The translations under genes were made by a program, and so were the position numbers. From positions 45,025,071 to 45,089,070 of the forward strand of contig OZ024880.1 of the NCBI GenBank assembly GCA_964017185.1: a DNA stretch of 64,000 bases. Direction: 5' to 3'. This document shows positions 22,920 to 34,721 of this stretch, piece by piece; positions within the stretch are counted from its first letter, which is position 1, and each line of letters starts with the position of its first letter. The notes under the pieces are model-generated. The model worked only from the letters and a program-made list of their open reading frames with translations. It did no database searches and was not told the origin of the DNA. Origin of the DNA: Rugalucina vietnamica. Lineage: Eukaryota > Mollusca > Bivalvia > Lucinida > Lucinidae.

Positions 22920-23232
22920 TTGGTTTGAATTTATGTTTAACGTCCCAGTCAACAATAATGGTCATGTCGGGACGTTGTCTCCATTTTATGGGACTTTTAC
23001 TCAACATTAGGATGTCATGACACTCAAAATGTGCTTCATTAATAGAACCATCCAAGCAACTCGATAATGCTTATATATACGGATGGTTTCCGAGAGCAGG
23101 CTCAGACTTGAGCGGTTAACTAGGTCGGTCAATAGTTTAGAAGCTTTGCCTGGAGGCACAAGCAGCACATCTATTTCTCCTAGGCCCCAATGGGCGGGGG
23201 AGTGCATGTCAGTGTGATTGATTGTTGAGCAC
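22920..23232 (-). mobile_element. SINE family C
   Basis: It starts with the gtttaacgtcccagtcaaca tail shared with SINE A, but the body (gggacttttactcaacatta, ggccccaatgggcggggg) is its own. A plus-strand copy is at 26110-26405. Confidence 0.6.
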
Positions 23233-23927
23233 ACAAACCGAAAGACTATTTATTTCTAATTGTACCAGCAAATCCCTTTATAATATACTACCCTAGGCAA
23301 ATCTATTGAGCAAAACACCTAAACATGAAAGTGAGCCAAATCCACTGAAATTGAAAGGTCCTTTGAATGACAGTAAAGGTGTCTTTGAGCTTGCCTATAC
23401 TGTTACTGTAAATACTTTCAAAGAAACCATTAACATTTTAGAAGAGACTAGTATATGAAACTGAAGTAGACCATTACGGGCCGTATTATCATCGCCTTTA
23501 TCATTGCAACCACCATCACAATCATCATCACCATCAACAATATTATTTTCATAATAGATTTCAGTATTTTTACCTATTTTTTTTTTTTTTTTTTTTTTGA
23601 AGATTCTTCCTTAAACTTCCTCTGACAGTGTTTATGGTAAGATCAAATACTACATTTACCGTTATGTTTTAAGGACATGTCGGTCATCTAACTTGGTATG
23701 TTTGATATTTGTTTTTATATTGGATAGGCCACGTTTTTTTTTTCTGGCCACCTGGTTTGCCACATAATTTTGCTTTTGGTAGTAAGCATCTGAAACATGG
23801 TTCGATTACCTGAAATGAAAACACTGTTGTTGGTTTCTTGATCTGTCCCATTTTGTACATTTGCATCTGCCAAAAAGTGCTATCATCTGTCAGCAAATAT
23901 TGCCGAATATGGTGGTGTAGGATGATG
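23233..23927. other. No gene identified
   Basis: Contains a short (ATC)n patch near 23520 and a T tract at 23578-23598. Confidence 0.4.
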
Positions 23928-24425
23928 AATAGTAAGCAGTTATTTCATGCCTGGTTGGGGAATAGTCAAAACTATGTCCCGAGGTGACGTTGACAGCTCA
24001 ATGCATTATTTCCCGAGGCCGTTAGGCCGAGGGCAATTGCGCATTGAGCTGTCAACGGCACCGAGGGACATAGTTTTAACTATTCTGCCAAACAGCCATG
24101 AAATAACTGCTTTATTACCCAACTAAACTAGAAATCATTCGCGATTTCGTTACAAAGTTGACTACTGATTGCCGCGCGACGTTTCTTATTGACGCTCGAG
24201 ATATTCTACGTTATGCTCGCGACGTTGACGTCATCGATCATGGTATAGTTAAAACTATTCCACCCCGTTTTTCCATTACGTTTGCATGGGTGACGTCACT
24301 AGCATGGTATAGTCAAAACTATGGACCGGCTTGTGACGTCACATTTGTCGCATTACATGCATTTCGTACATCGCGTGCAGATAGTCAAAACTATTCAATT
24401 TATTTAATACAGGGGGTTGGGTAAT
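23928..24425. mobile_element. Foldback family 3, copy 1, with CRE-like motifs
   Basis: Left end agtaagcagttatttcatg; internal mirror catgaaataactgctttatt near 24105; a central stem with ttgacagctcaatgc. The right part (24145-24425) carries tgacgtca or gtgacgtcac three times and ends ggttgggtaata. Confidence 0.6.
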
Positions 24426-24579
24426 AATCAATATTAGATCGAGTTTATTACCTTTTTTGCTCCTGTCATGCAAAACCGGAAGGGCATGGATCGGATTTCT
24501 TTTCTTAACCGCGGTTACGCATTTAAAGGTTTGTTAGCCGTGTGTACCTGCGGTTTGGGTATTTCAAGCGACAGTGCTA

Positions 24580-25095
24580 CATGTATATCAGTCAATGGGA
24601 ATTGTGCATGTTTTCGTTAAATCGCCTTGTTTATGTTCATCTAATGCTTAACATGTTCTGTTACCTGTCATTTATAACATGATAACATACATTCAACGAC
24701 ACAAACAGCTTGAAAAAGTGTCTTGTTGGTGGCAAATATTCTCCCATTAATAATAGTTGATGAAGAGTGTTATTCATTTGTTTACATGATACGATGTGTT
24801 AATACGGAAATGCACATAAACTGTGCAAGCATAACCATTCGTTCAATCAAGTTGGAATGATATTTTTGTAGTTTTGTAGATGGAAATCAAAAATAGAGTG
24901 GTCTCTTTAATCGAATTGTAAAGAGGACGGGGCACATGTGAGTCAAACCAATGTCATCTTGCTTTTTTTCTTCTACTTCTTCTTCTTTCTCCTTGGAGTT
25001 TGTTGGAGTTCTCCCGTTTTCGCCCAAACTACTGATTGATCCATCTCATATGAGCTGAAATAATCTTGAAAGGGATGTAAAACTGAATAAAAATG
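24580..25095 (+). repeat. Compound repeat ending in SINE family B, copy 1
   Basis: Begins tatcagtcaatgggaattgt and ends with the SINE B tail (gaaagggatgtaaaactgaa). The same order recurs at 27595-28210. Confidence 0.7.
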
Positions 25096-25128
25096 CAGAC
25101 CTTCTGTGAACAGAAAAAAGTAGATATA

Positions 25129-25343
25129 AGCCGCATCATGAGTAAACCAGTAATGTGGTTTCCGACCAGTTCCGATACAAATCGGCCTGCCAGTATGTTC
25201 ATAGAAGAATGTTAGAAGAAGAGGAATTGTACTATCCGCGTAGCGAAAAGAAAGGTGCTGGTCAGCTTCGCAGTTACTGCGAAGCTAATCTGTGCCTTCG
25301 TTTTCGCATATGCAAAATGCTGGTTTTCTCATGAGGCGGCTCA
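25129..25343. mobile_element. Hairpin MITE family 2, copy 4
   Basis: Full length with a somewhat eroded left end. Loop cgcAGTTACTgcg. Confidence 0.8.
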
Positions 25344-25481
25344 GATGAAGAGTTGTGGAAACACAAACCAAACAAAAACGAAAATTAATAAGTCAAACTA
25401 GCTGAATTGAACAGCAAACTGTCATTATTACGGACAAGCAAGCAAAACAAGATCACAGTCTTAGGTCCTCTGTGCATTTTG

Positions 25482-25562
25482 TTTGTTTGTTTGTTTGTTT
25501 GTTTGTTTGTTTGAATTGATGCTTATTTTTTACGTCCAAGTGAAGTTATGGTCATGTCGGGA
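25482..25562 (-). mobile_element. SINE A/C tail fragment
   Basis: (TTTG)n followed by ttacgtccaagtgaagttat; no head. Confidence 0.5.
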
Positions 25563-25730
25563 ACTTGCCTAAAAGTTCGACGGTTCAACCCTCCAAGGAG
25601 GCTCTAAAAGAGCAACGACTTAAAATGAACTGACCCTGGAGACGCGCCTGCTTCAGTCCGCGCTGTTTAATGCTGCTAATCCTGATAATTTATAAAATGA
25701 AATCGTATTTACGTAAACTAAAAGGCCATT

Positions 25731-25966
25731 TGAGCCACCTCGTGGAAAAACCAACAATGTGGTTTCCGAACAGGTCTGACACAAACCGGCCTGTACAGCT
25801 ACAGAAGCAGGCTAGAAGCTTGAAATTTTGGAGGTAAGTAGAGGAGGAATTGTACTATCCGAGTAGCGAAAACAAAGGCGCTGATCAGCTTCGCGGTTAC
25901 CGCGAAGCTGATCTGTGTCTTTGTTTTCGCCTATGCAGATTGTTGGTTTTCCCATGAGGCGGCTCA
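25731..25966. mobile_element. Hairpin MITE family 2, copy 5
   Basis: Full length. Loop cgcGGTTACCgcg, the paired variant of copy 4. Confidence 0.85.
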
Positions 25967-26109
25967 TTTAATGGTAGCGTTGAGAATGTGGAAGTACTTT
26001 TATATCAAAACACTCCTCGGGACTCTGTGGTAGTCATTTCAAAAGAAAAAAAATGGGAAATTTCCATACTACTTGTGCTATGCTTGAGTACTTTACATCA
26101 AGACAGTCT

Positions 26110-26405
26110 TCGGTATAAGGGTGGTCGGGTGGGGATGTGTGCCCCCGCCCATTGGGCCCCTGCGATAAATAAATAGGCTGCTTTTGCCTTCGGACAAAAC
26201 TTATCAACCACTGACTGACCATCTGATTACTGGCTCAGGAGCCTGCCCAGGAACGATGGTTCAAGTCAAACCATCCATACATATACATTGTAAGCCTTTT
26301 TGTTCAAGGACATTTGGGTGTCATGATATTCTGATATTGGGTAAAAGTCCCATAAAACCATATTTGTGACTGGGACGCTTAGCCAGAACTCAAACAAACA
26401 AACAA
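26110..26405 (+). mobile_element. SINE family C, plus copy
   Basis: cccccgcccattgggcccc ... gggtgtcatgatattctgat ... gggacgcttagccagaact, then (CAAA)n. Confidence 0.6.
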
Positions 26406-26641
26406 AATCTGGGGTATACCTACCCTAATGCTGTGTGGAAAGTAACGATTGAATATACAGGAACTGATACAATCAAATTTAAAACACCCCCCCCCCCACA
26501 GACACCGGGCGGGATAGAATGAACAATACAGGGTATTACGAAAAATGTATCAAAATCAAACGTACGAAAACCATGATGACTAGCTGTTTCCCAACAAGGT
26601 AGCGATCCGGCTAACATCAACCAATACTGCGATGACTACGA

Positions 26642-26922
26642 CATTACGAAAACTTGCCCATGCAATATACAGAGATTTCTTAAGTTGTAAAAATTGAAAA
26701 TTTTCAGTAGAAAATTTTTGATATTTTTCTCTTTTTTTTGCTCAAAACATAGATTGTGGGTACACGTTAGAACCGCCTCGCCGAGGCGGTTCTAACGAGT
26801 ACCCACAATCTATGTTTTGGAGCGAAAATAAGAAAAATAGGTATACCCCTGCATACCCCAGTTTTGCTATATAAAAGTGGGGTTTAAGGGGGTATACATT
26901 ACACGGACACGTTTTCGTGATG
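26642..26922. mobile_element. Foldback MITE family 1, copy 5
   Basis: Full length and close to consensus, cattacgaaaacttgccc to acacgttttcgtgatg. Confidence 0.85.
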
Positions 26923-26931
26923 GATGACTAG

Positions 26932-27014
26932 CCAGTTGTTCAAAACTTTGTTAGCTTAACGTCATCGTTAAGACCTCAACTCGTTAAGTAAATGCCGACT
27001 ACATAAGCAAATAC

Positions 27015-27059
<45 letters not shown>

Positions 27060-27209
27060 CTGATAAAATGTGAGAATCGTTTGCATTGCAAAGGATTCTC
27101 ACACTTTATCAACTAAAAAATAACAATGTTATTGTAATATTCGTGTTTGAAATTTTAACGAATCGTAAATTAACGACATCGTTAATATTATTTTGAACAA
27201 CTTGGCCCT
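26932..27209. mobile_element. MITE with AGTTGTTCAAAA ends
   Basis: Left ccagttgttcaaaac and right ttttgaacaacttgg pair. Both subterminal parts have cgtcatcgttaa / ttaacgacatcg. The interior hairpin tgataaaatgtgagaatc follows the T tract. Confidence 0.65.
27017..27060. repeat. Poly-T tract inside a MITE
   Basis: About 43 T before a short palindrome (27061-27110). Confidence 0.85.
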
Positions 27210-27211
27210 GG

Positions 27212-27440
27212 CAGCGATCAGGTTAACATCAACCAATACAGGGATGACTAACTCTTTCCCAACATTGTAGCCATCTAGCCAGCATTAAACATTCACATCG
27301 ATGACACAGACAGATGAAATTAACAGGTAGCATAAAGATAAATCACAACGGAACCGCCTTGGAACGGTCAGTAAATATATTTTACAGGATCCCAGTCTTA
27401 GTTTCAACTTCAGTTGGAAAGCTGTGTTGTAGGAATCTTG
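27212..27440 (+). repeat. Repeat family 4-related piece
   Basis: gaaccgccttggaacggtca and ttccaacttcagttgg-like text match the middle of family 4, diverged. Confidence 0.4.
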
Positions 27441-27594
27441 AAAAAAAAGGTATTTATAAGCATTTAAACGCGTTTTGCAACATGTTAGTTAAAAGCGATA
27501 AAAAAAGTTGTCCCGTGATGTTTGGTTGGATTGGTTGATTCGTTTACCGTATGTGTATTTGTCCTCTTATTGTACTGATGATTCAATGTAGTGG

Positions 27595-28212
27595 TATATC
27601 AGTCAATGGGAATTGTGTATGTTTTCGTTAAATCGCCATGTTTATGTTCCTCTAATGCTAAACATGTTCTATTACCTGACATATAACATCATACCATATA
27701 TTTACATACAATGACACAAACAGCTCGAAACAGTGTCTTGTTGGGGGCCAAACATTCTCTCATTAGCAATAGTTGATTTAAGATTGTTATTCATTTGTTT
27801 GCATGATACGATGTGTTTATGGGAGAATGCGCATAAATTCAGTGCGAAAGCAAAACCGTTCGTTCTATTAAGTTGACGTGATACTTTTGTAGTTTTATAG
27901 GTGGAAAACAAAACATAAAGACCAAAACAAATGCAGGTGGCCCCAGTAGTCGAATGGTAAAGAGCATGGGGCACATGTCAGTCAAGCCAATTCCCGCTTG
28001 CTTTTTCCTTCCTTTTCTTCTTCTTCTTTTCTTCTCCTTCTTTCTTCTTCTTTCTTCTTCTTCTTCTTCTTTTCTTCTCCTTCTTTCTTCTTCTTTCTTC
28101 TTCTTCTTCTTCTTGGGGTCTCTTTGAGTTCTCCCTTTTCGCCCAATCTTCTGATTGATCCATCTCATATAAGCTGAAATGATCTTGAAAGGGATGTAAA
28201 ATGAATAAAAAT
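27595..28212 (+). repeat. Compound repeat ending in SINE family B, copy 2
   Basis: Parallel to 24580-25095 along its whole length. The difference is an expanded (TTC)n tract (28018-28112) before the SINE B tail. Confidence 0.7.
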
Positions 28213-28725
28213 GCAAAAGTATCAATTATTTTCAACACTGATTTTAAAAGAAAGAAAGAAAGAAAGAAAGTTTATATTTTAGAAACTTACATTTTTTCGA
28301 ACACATAGATCTATGTTTTTGAAATCGTTTTGGCTGATTTTGTAGATGCACCCCCATTTATCAGTCACGTTAGCGAATTTAGTGCGGGTGTGTTTGTCAG
28401 CTTATAAAATAAAAACTGCACCAGATCTGGCATCCATGCTTAAAGTGCCTCTTGTGGACTATGCTCACCCACTGTACCACTGGTATTTTTCTAACAGATG
28501 GGTTGAAAAAGAATCTGAGATAGGGCTCTTTTTTGACTTGGCCCTTTGCCTAGTTGGAAACAAATGAAATGCGGGAAACACGAAAGCAAAATTCAAAATG
28601 TATTGCTTGGTGCTTGATTAGTACCCGATTATGCATGTCACGTGAACGTACGTTATCATTTGGGCTTCATATAAAATACTTGACAGGTGGAATTTTGCTT
28701 AAGAGTGGTGGCTCGGGGTAAGTCG

Positions 28726-28759
<34 letters not shown>

Positions 28760-29144
28760 TCGATTTGTTTTGAATTAGTTTATAAGCGCCACAGTCAACA
28801 ATATTTAAGTCATGTCGTTACGGAGCCAATACAAGGATTCACATGTAGTACCTGAGTATGAATCAGAGAAGCAAAAATCTGGTGAATGTTAAGTAGATAC
28901 AAATGAACAGTAGTTTATGTTGATGAAATAAATTGGCTCGATGGAATGGTTGTATGTCGCTACCCAGACTTATAGTTATGACATATAAACATGGAATAAG
29001 CCTAATTTGCATATTATTTAATTGTAAAGGGGAACAACTTTCTGGATGCAGTTTATTCCGTGACACTCTGTAACAAGCATCAAAGCGCTGGCTTAGTCTT
29101 GCTATTAAAGGACACAACCCGGCCTCGTGAACAACAACCTCCAT
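28213..29144. other. No gene identified
   Basis: A (GAAA)n patch at 28250 and (ATT)n at 28728-28760. The 70-codon plus ORF at 28346 has no recognisable domain. Confidence 0.4.
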
Positions 29145-29335
29145 CCGCCCCGAATTCCCCGTCCAGCTAATATTCCCGCATTCCCCTTCCTGCTAGTATC
29201 CCCGAATTCCCCGTCCAGCTAATATTCCCACATTCCCCGTCCAGCTAATATCCCCGAATTCCCCGTCCAGCTAATATCCCCGAATTCCCCGTCCAGCTAA
29301 TATCCCCGAATTCCCCGTCAAGCTAGTATTCAAGT
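29145..29335. repeat. 26-bp minisatellite
   Basis: Unit ccccgaattccccgtccagc plus taatat, about seven copies; the last ones are nearly identical. Confidence 0.9.
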
Positions 29336-29367
29336 CAAGATATATAATTATTATCGTAAAAAAAAAT

Positions 29368-29577
29368 TGAGCCGCCCCATGGGAAAACCAACAATCTGCC
29401 TAGGCAAAAACAAAGGCGCAGATCAACATGGCATAACTGCGAAGCTGATCAGCGTCTTTGTTTTCGCTACTCGGCTAGTACAATATTCCAGTCTCTAGCC
29501 ATCTTGTGTGCTTGTACAGGTCAGTTTGTGTCAGACCTGTTCGGAAACCACATTGTTGGTTTTCCCACGAAGCGGCC
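29368..29577. mobile_element. Hairpin MITE family 2, copy 6
   Basis: Inverse orientation. Termini gagccgccccatggg and cccacgaagcggcc. Confidence 0.8.
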
Positions 29578-29604
29578 GAAATTTTGGATTAGAGTACCGA
29601 CATG

Positions 29605-31303
29605 TAGGAATAGTAATCAGAGGACCATTGGTCCTGAGAACGCTCACCTGAAGCCTGATCCTGGAGTACATGTATTAAGTCATCATGAAATGACATTGAC
29701 CTTGAATACTCACACACCTTTATTGAATTCATAAGTTGTCTGCATCTGCAAAGTTTCAGGTCTCATGCTGCAATAGTTTCAAAACCCAGTGATTTCTGAG
29801 AAAACCATAATTTTAATTTTGATATTTAAATGACCTTGGGTCAAGGTCAAGAAATGACCTTGGCCTTCATTAATTACTTACCTTCATTGACTCTATTGGT
29901 TGTCTGCATCTAGCAACTTTCAGGTCTCAGACTGCAACAGTGTCCAAAATATCCATTGTTTTCACCTTTTCCCATGTAAAAGCCTATGTTTCCAAAATCG
30001 ACCTTACCGTAAAATAGGTCAAGGTCATCCTAGGGTCATCATTTCAACAAACTTGATGGGCTGGAGTCCCAAATGCTACATACCAAGTTTCGCAAAAATC
30101 GGCCTGCCAGTTCTGGAGAAGAAGATTTTTGAGTAGTTTTTTTACCATATATGGGCGCGGCAGCCATCTTGGTCATGTGACCTGGATTTTGCGATCAAAC
30201 TTTTGTCTCCCCTACCCATGGATGCTCCACATAAAATTTCACTTTGATTGGTCCAGCAGTTTCAGAGAAGATTTTTGAAAAGTGTGTATGGACGACAGAC
30301 TGGCCAAGGTCATGAGATGACCTTGACCTAAATTAATCACATACCTTCATCTACTCCATTAGTTGTTTGCATCTACCACTTTTCAGGCCTCAGGCTGCAA
30401 TAGTTTTCAAAAAATCCATAGTTTTCACTTTTTCCCATGTAAAAGCCTATGTTTCCAAAATTGACCTTGCCGTAAAATAGGTCAAGGTCATCCTATGGTC
30501 ATCATTTTATCAAACTATGATGGGCTGAAGTCCCCAATGCTACATACGAAGTTTCGAGGAAATCGGTCCACTGGTTCTGGAGAAGAAGATTTTTGAGTAG
30601 TTTTTACCATATATGGGCGTGGCGGCCATCTTGGTCATGTGATCTGGATTTTGCGATCAAACTTTCGTCTCCCCTACCCATGGATGCTCCACATAAAATT
30701 TCAACTTGATTGGCCCAGCAGTTTCAGAGAAGAAGATCTTTGATAAGTGTGTATGGACGACAGACTGGCCAAGGTCAAGAGATGACCTTGACCTAAATTA
30801 ATCACATACCTTCATCTACTCCATTGATTGTTTGCATCTACCACTTTTCAGGCCTCAGGCTGCAATAGATTTCAAAAAAATCCATAGTTTTCACCTTTTC
30901 CCGTGTAAAAGCATTTGTTTCCAAAATTGACCTTGCCGTAAAATAGGTCAAGGTCATCCTATGGTCATCATTTTATCAAACTATGATGGGCTGAAGTCCC
31001 CGATGCTACATACCAAGTTTCGTGGAAATCGGCCCACCGGTTCTGGAGAAGAAGGTTTTTGAGTGGTTTTACCATATATGGGCATGGCAGTCATCTTGGT
31101 CATGTGACCAAAATATCACGATCAAAATTACAATGCCACTACCCAAGGAGGCTCCACATAAAATTTCAACTAGATCGGCCCAGCGGTTTCAGAGAAGAAG
31201 ATCTTTGAAATTGTGGACGACGACGACGGACGGACGACGGACGGACGCCGGATCATGGCCATCCTATAAGCTCACCTTGTGAGCCTTCAGCTCAGGTGAG
31301 CTA
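29605..31303 (+). repeat. 'gctcacctga' repeat with three ~465-bp tandem units
   Basis: Units begin near gaccttgacctaaattaatc at about 29862, 30317 and 30782. Each holds tacataccaagtttcg, accatatatgggcgtggc and ctccacataaaatttcaac. The right end is ggacgacggacggacgccgg ... ttcagctcaggtgagct. A partial copy is at 5975-6282 and one end is at 63217. Widespread style in bivalve genomes (recollection). Confidence 0.75.
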
Positions 31304-31464
31304 AAAATGTAGATTTTTATCATTCTACGCGTATGTATGTGTCTTTTGTTGCGAAAAGCATGTTTTCTCTCGATGACATTCATTACAAAGATAAACATAG
31401 TCACTGCAATGACACATTTCCATTTCTCGCTCGACTGGCTTTAAAAATCATTCATTGTTGCCAA

Positions 31465-32360
31465 GGCCGTCGTCGGCGGTCCGGCCGGTCCGGCCATGGC
31501 CGTACCACTTTTTTGGCCGAAAATGGTTTCGGCCGGACCACAATTGTCGATTATTCGGTCGAAAACGTGTTTGCCTTTTCAACTTTTATTGAAGTGCGGT
31601 GGCCCAATTAATTGATATTAAGCATGCTCAGTGAATCTGCCCGAGGGTGTGAAAGACGGGGTAAAACAATCACGAAAATGACACCTGTATTAAAGACTGG
31701 TATTGTCATATTATTGGAATTTGACGGATTATCGTTTGAAGAAAAGGTGCATTAAAGTGTTCTTTAATTCATTGTGAATAAAACTGATTCTGTGTGATCC
31801 TAGAACTCTCTTAGATCTCTGTGATCTTTTTTTAAGCATTAAGCTGTATTCCACAGTTGAAATTTCTACTTATTAGACACAATTTCACAATAACCCAATC
31901 ACTGTGTATTATTGCATTAAATCAACCATGCCGAAAAATCTTTTACGTATAAAATTTTCGCAAAAATTATTTTTCTTCATATTCCAAAAGTTGTTAAAAC
32001 GTGCATGTTATTATTATATCATGGAACATATACCGCCGGTTCCTAATCAACTGACGTCTTTCTAATACCCTCAGCGTTCTTTCGGAAAGGCGAATCCTGT
32101 GAGTATGAGATTTCAGGCCTCATAGTTTTCGACCATTACGTGGCTTCATCATGTTTCAAAAATTGTCTCAAAGTGCATTAAAATCGCTTCTACAGACGTC
32201 CGGAAATATGAAATTTTCTAGGGGGAGATCCCCCGAACCCCCCTTACGAGAGGGGGGAACGCCCCCTCTCGTGCTCTCCCCCTACTCGTGCCTTCGGCAC
32301 TCGTGAACGCCGTCTTTGACCTTTCATGGCCGGACCACTTTTCAAAAGCCGACGACGGCC
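31465..32360. mobile_element. 896-bp transposon with GGCCGTCGTCGGC ends
   Basis: Perfect 13-bp inverted ends; the next bases (ggccggtccggccatgg / atggccggaccac) also pair. The interior has ccccctctcgtgctctcccc. No transposase, so non-autonomous. Confidence 0.7.
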
Positions 32361-32532
32361 CTGGTTGCACCGGCTTAGCCACATTACCTGTGGGCAAGCA
32401 CCGTATAAAATTTTATGTCATAAATTTTGCTTTATATTCAAGGGCTGATCAATAAAAATTGTAAAGCATTTGGTAATGTATTTAAAATCACAGAGGTCTC
32501 ATATCGAATAATGATTATATTTGCTTTTAATT

Positions 32533-32835
32533 CACCAGTCATTTGTAACCTCCTTCTACGGGGAAGGGCTGGGAATATGATTTTTCATCTTTCAGTGCCC
32601 TGCTATGAGCCCCACCCCCAGGGGTAAACTGGAGGTCAAAACTTTGCTCTTTGCCATGCCCTTCGCAATACTGAGAAAATCTCCCTGTGGTAAGGATCCT
32701 AATGTCAAAACCCCGTCATTTCCCCTGCACTGAGAGAACACTCGAAAAGTAATTTCCCTGTACTTTAGCCCGGCTATCCCCCACCCTTACCCGTAGGTGG
32801 GGGGGGGGGAGGACAGTAGTTACAAATGACTGGTG
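32533..32835. mobile_element. 303-bp MITE with CACCAGTCATTTGTAAC ends
   Basis: The 17-bp ends are perfect complements. Interior GC-rich motifs repeat (accccgtcatttcccctg). A relative begins at 52915. Confidence 0.8.
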
Positions 32836-32910
32836 CATAACACACACGTTTTGTAATTTCAGTCGTCGGGTTGGAACATACTTTACTACTTCATCAGCAC
32901 TTATCTTCAA

Positions 32911-33190
32911 CTAACGAAAACTTGCCCATACAAAAAACAGATTTCTAAAACATGAAATTTTTCAGAATAAAAAGTTTGATATTTTTCTTATTTTTGCTCG
33001 AGACATAGATTGTGGGTACACGTTCGAACCGCCTCTTTGAGGCGGTTCTAACGAGTACCCACAATCTATGTTTTGGAGCAAAACTAAGAAAAAGTCTCCC
33101 GGTATTGATATAAAAAGTGGGATGTAAGTGGGGTATACATTTTATGGACATGTATGTGGGGTATACATTTTATGGACATGTTTCCTGATG
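32911..33190. mobile_element. Foldback MITE family 1, copy 6
   Basis: The hairpin tip is changed to gaaccgcctctttgaggc, still paired. The right end carries a 27-bp tandem duplication (33128-33180). Confidence 0.8.
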
Positions 33191-33429
33191 AGGACGGGTT
33201 GAGTTTTTAAAAAGCTTAATGTCAGTGCGTGCATTTTTACCTCATCATGCTCATCGTCGAGGAGACCTGGCTCCTTCCTTGAGAGAAAGGTTATTTTACC
33301 TTTGTACTTTATGTTATTCCGATTCTCAGTTCAAACACCGGGCATCCCCCTCCACTGCAATAGCCGCATCATGGACTGATGAAAATGCTAATGAATAGGA
33401 TGGAAAATATAATTATCAAAAATATTTTC

Positions 33430-33666
33430 GCCGCGTCATAAGAAACCCCAAAATTTGGCATATGCGAAAACAAAGGCGCAGATCAGCTTTGCAGTGACTG
33501 CGAAGCTCAGGATCAGCGCCTTTGTATTCGCTACACGGAAAGTATAATTACTCTTCTTTCTAAATCCAAATTTTCCGGCTTCTAGCCATCTTCAGCGCTT
33601 GTACAGCTCGGTCTGTGTGGGACCGATTCAGTACCCACATTGTTAGTTTTCTCGTGTCGCGGCTCA
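33430..33666. mobile_element. Hairpin MITE family 2, copy 7
   Basis: Full length, inverse orientation, ending tcgcggctca. Confidence 0.75.
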
Positions 33667-33757
33667 TTTATTTGCTATTGTTGCTGCTGCCGGGTTTATA
33701 AACCCCGTGATGAACCTAGTCAACAGATAAGTACATGAGCAGGCTTAGAACTATATT

Positions 33758-34008
33758 TGTTTGTTTGTTTGTTTGTTTGTTTGTTTGTTTGTTTGTTTGT
33801 TTGTTTGTATTGAAGTTAAACGTCCCAGTCAACAATTGTTCTGTAATATCGAGACGGAGCCACCGCTTCCTGGGAATTAACCAGTACTATGGGGAGTTAA
33901 TGTGCCTTGCTCAATGATACAACACGGCGAGCCAGTGGGGATCGAACCCAGGACCTCTCCATCCGGAGTACAATGATCTACCCCTATGCCACCGCGCTCC
34001 CCTTTTAT
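33758..34008 (-). mobile_element. SINE family A, full copy
   Basis: On the minus strand it has a tRNA-like head (box A tggcataggggt, box B ggttcgatccc), a body, a tail ending acgtttaacttcaatac and a (CAAA)n end. AACTATATT is duplicated on both sides. An unoccupied version of this site exists in the tandem copy at 34.3 kb. Confidence 0.85.
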
Positions 34009-34059
34009 AACTATATTGAGTACGAAGATGGGTAGTTTGAAATGCATCCTCTGAGGAGA

Positions 34060-34130
34060 ACGCGGTGGTCAAGTGGGTAAAGCATACAGGTCGGGGTTCG
34101 AGCCACACGTGTGCTGAGATGTCTTTCAGT
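34060..34130 (+). mobile_element. tRNA-like SINE head
   Basis: aacgcggtggtcaagtgggt and gtcggggttcgagcc give box A and B. It belongs to the tandem-duplicated block. Confidence 0.4.
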
Positions 34131-34384
34131 AGTTTATGATGGTTTAAACACCGAACACTCCTAGCTAAAATGAACTGTTGACAATGCTAATGAATATGAT
34201 AATGCTGATAACAATATGATTATAAAACATATTTATTTGCTTTTGTTGTTTTTGCTGGGGTTATAAACCTCGCAATGAACCCGGTGAACGGATCAGTACA
34301 CGAGTAGGCTCAGAACTACATTGAATGCGAAGATGGATAATTTGCGAGGAGCGCGGTGGGCAAGACGTAGTGGTAAGAGAAGCG

Positions 34385-34715
34385 GGGTCTCACTGACGGA
34401 CTTCAGCATACCAACAGTCTTTAGAACAGATTGTACAGGAGCTGAGACAAAGAAATGCTGCCTCATCAACAAAGGAGCAGTTCATTATGAAGAAAAGGAG
34501 AATCTGTGAAGCTGAAAGAAAACGCAAAGAGCACTGGGCATCGCCAGTTTCTTCACCACTGACTTGCTCTATTTGCAACCGAAAGTTTAGAGTTATTGGC
34601 GTAGCCAACCACCTAAGAACTCACCAACACATATGGACGATCTAAAAATCAATAAAAGATGGGAATTCTCAATATTTAGAGACGAACGACCATGCATGTC
34701 CGTATTAAACCAATA
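34385..34715 (+). pseudogene. Degraded copy of the LINE 3' end
   Basis: Similar to 4410-4720: ctgcctcatcaacaaaggag, ctgtgaagctgaaagaaa and a damaged finger (CSICNRKFRVIG). It directly follows a tandem-duplicated block. Confidence 0.6.
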
Positions 34716-34721
34716 AGCCTT

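Larger units (their letters stand above)
33662..34385 (+). repeat. Tandem duplication, first unit carrying a SINE
   Basis: catttatttgctattgttgc at 33666 and catatttatttgcttttgtt at 34225 begin the two units. Both go on through cagtacacgag-like text, gaactacattga and gcgaagatgg-like text. The SINE at 33758-34008 is only in unit 1. Confidence 0.65.

Noticed and set aside
27839..28238. Lys/Glu-rich ORFs
   Set aside because: They cover a (TTC)n tract inside a SINE B copy.
29145..29335. CRISPR-like array
   Set aside because: Units are contiguous without unique spacers; eukaryotic minisatellite.
33735..33917. ORF with FVCLFVCLFVC repeats
   Set aside because: It is the (TTTG)n tail and body of a SINE.
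33950..34003. Possible real tRNA gene
   Set aside because: tRNA-like head of SINE A, no acceptor stem pairing.
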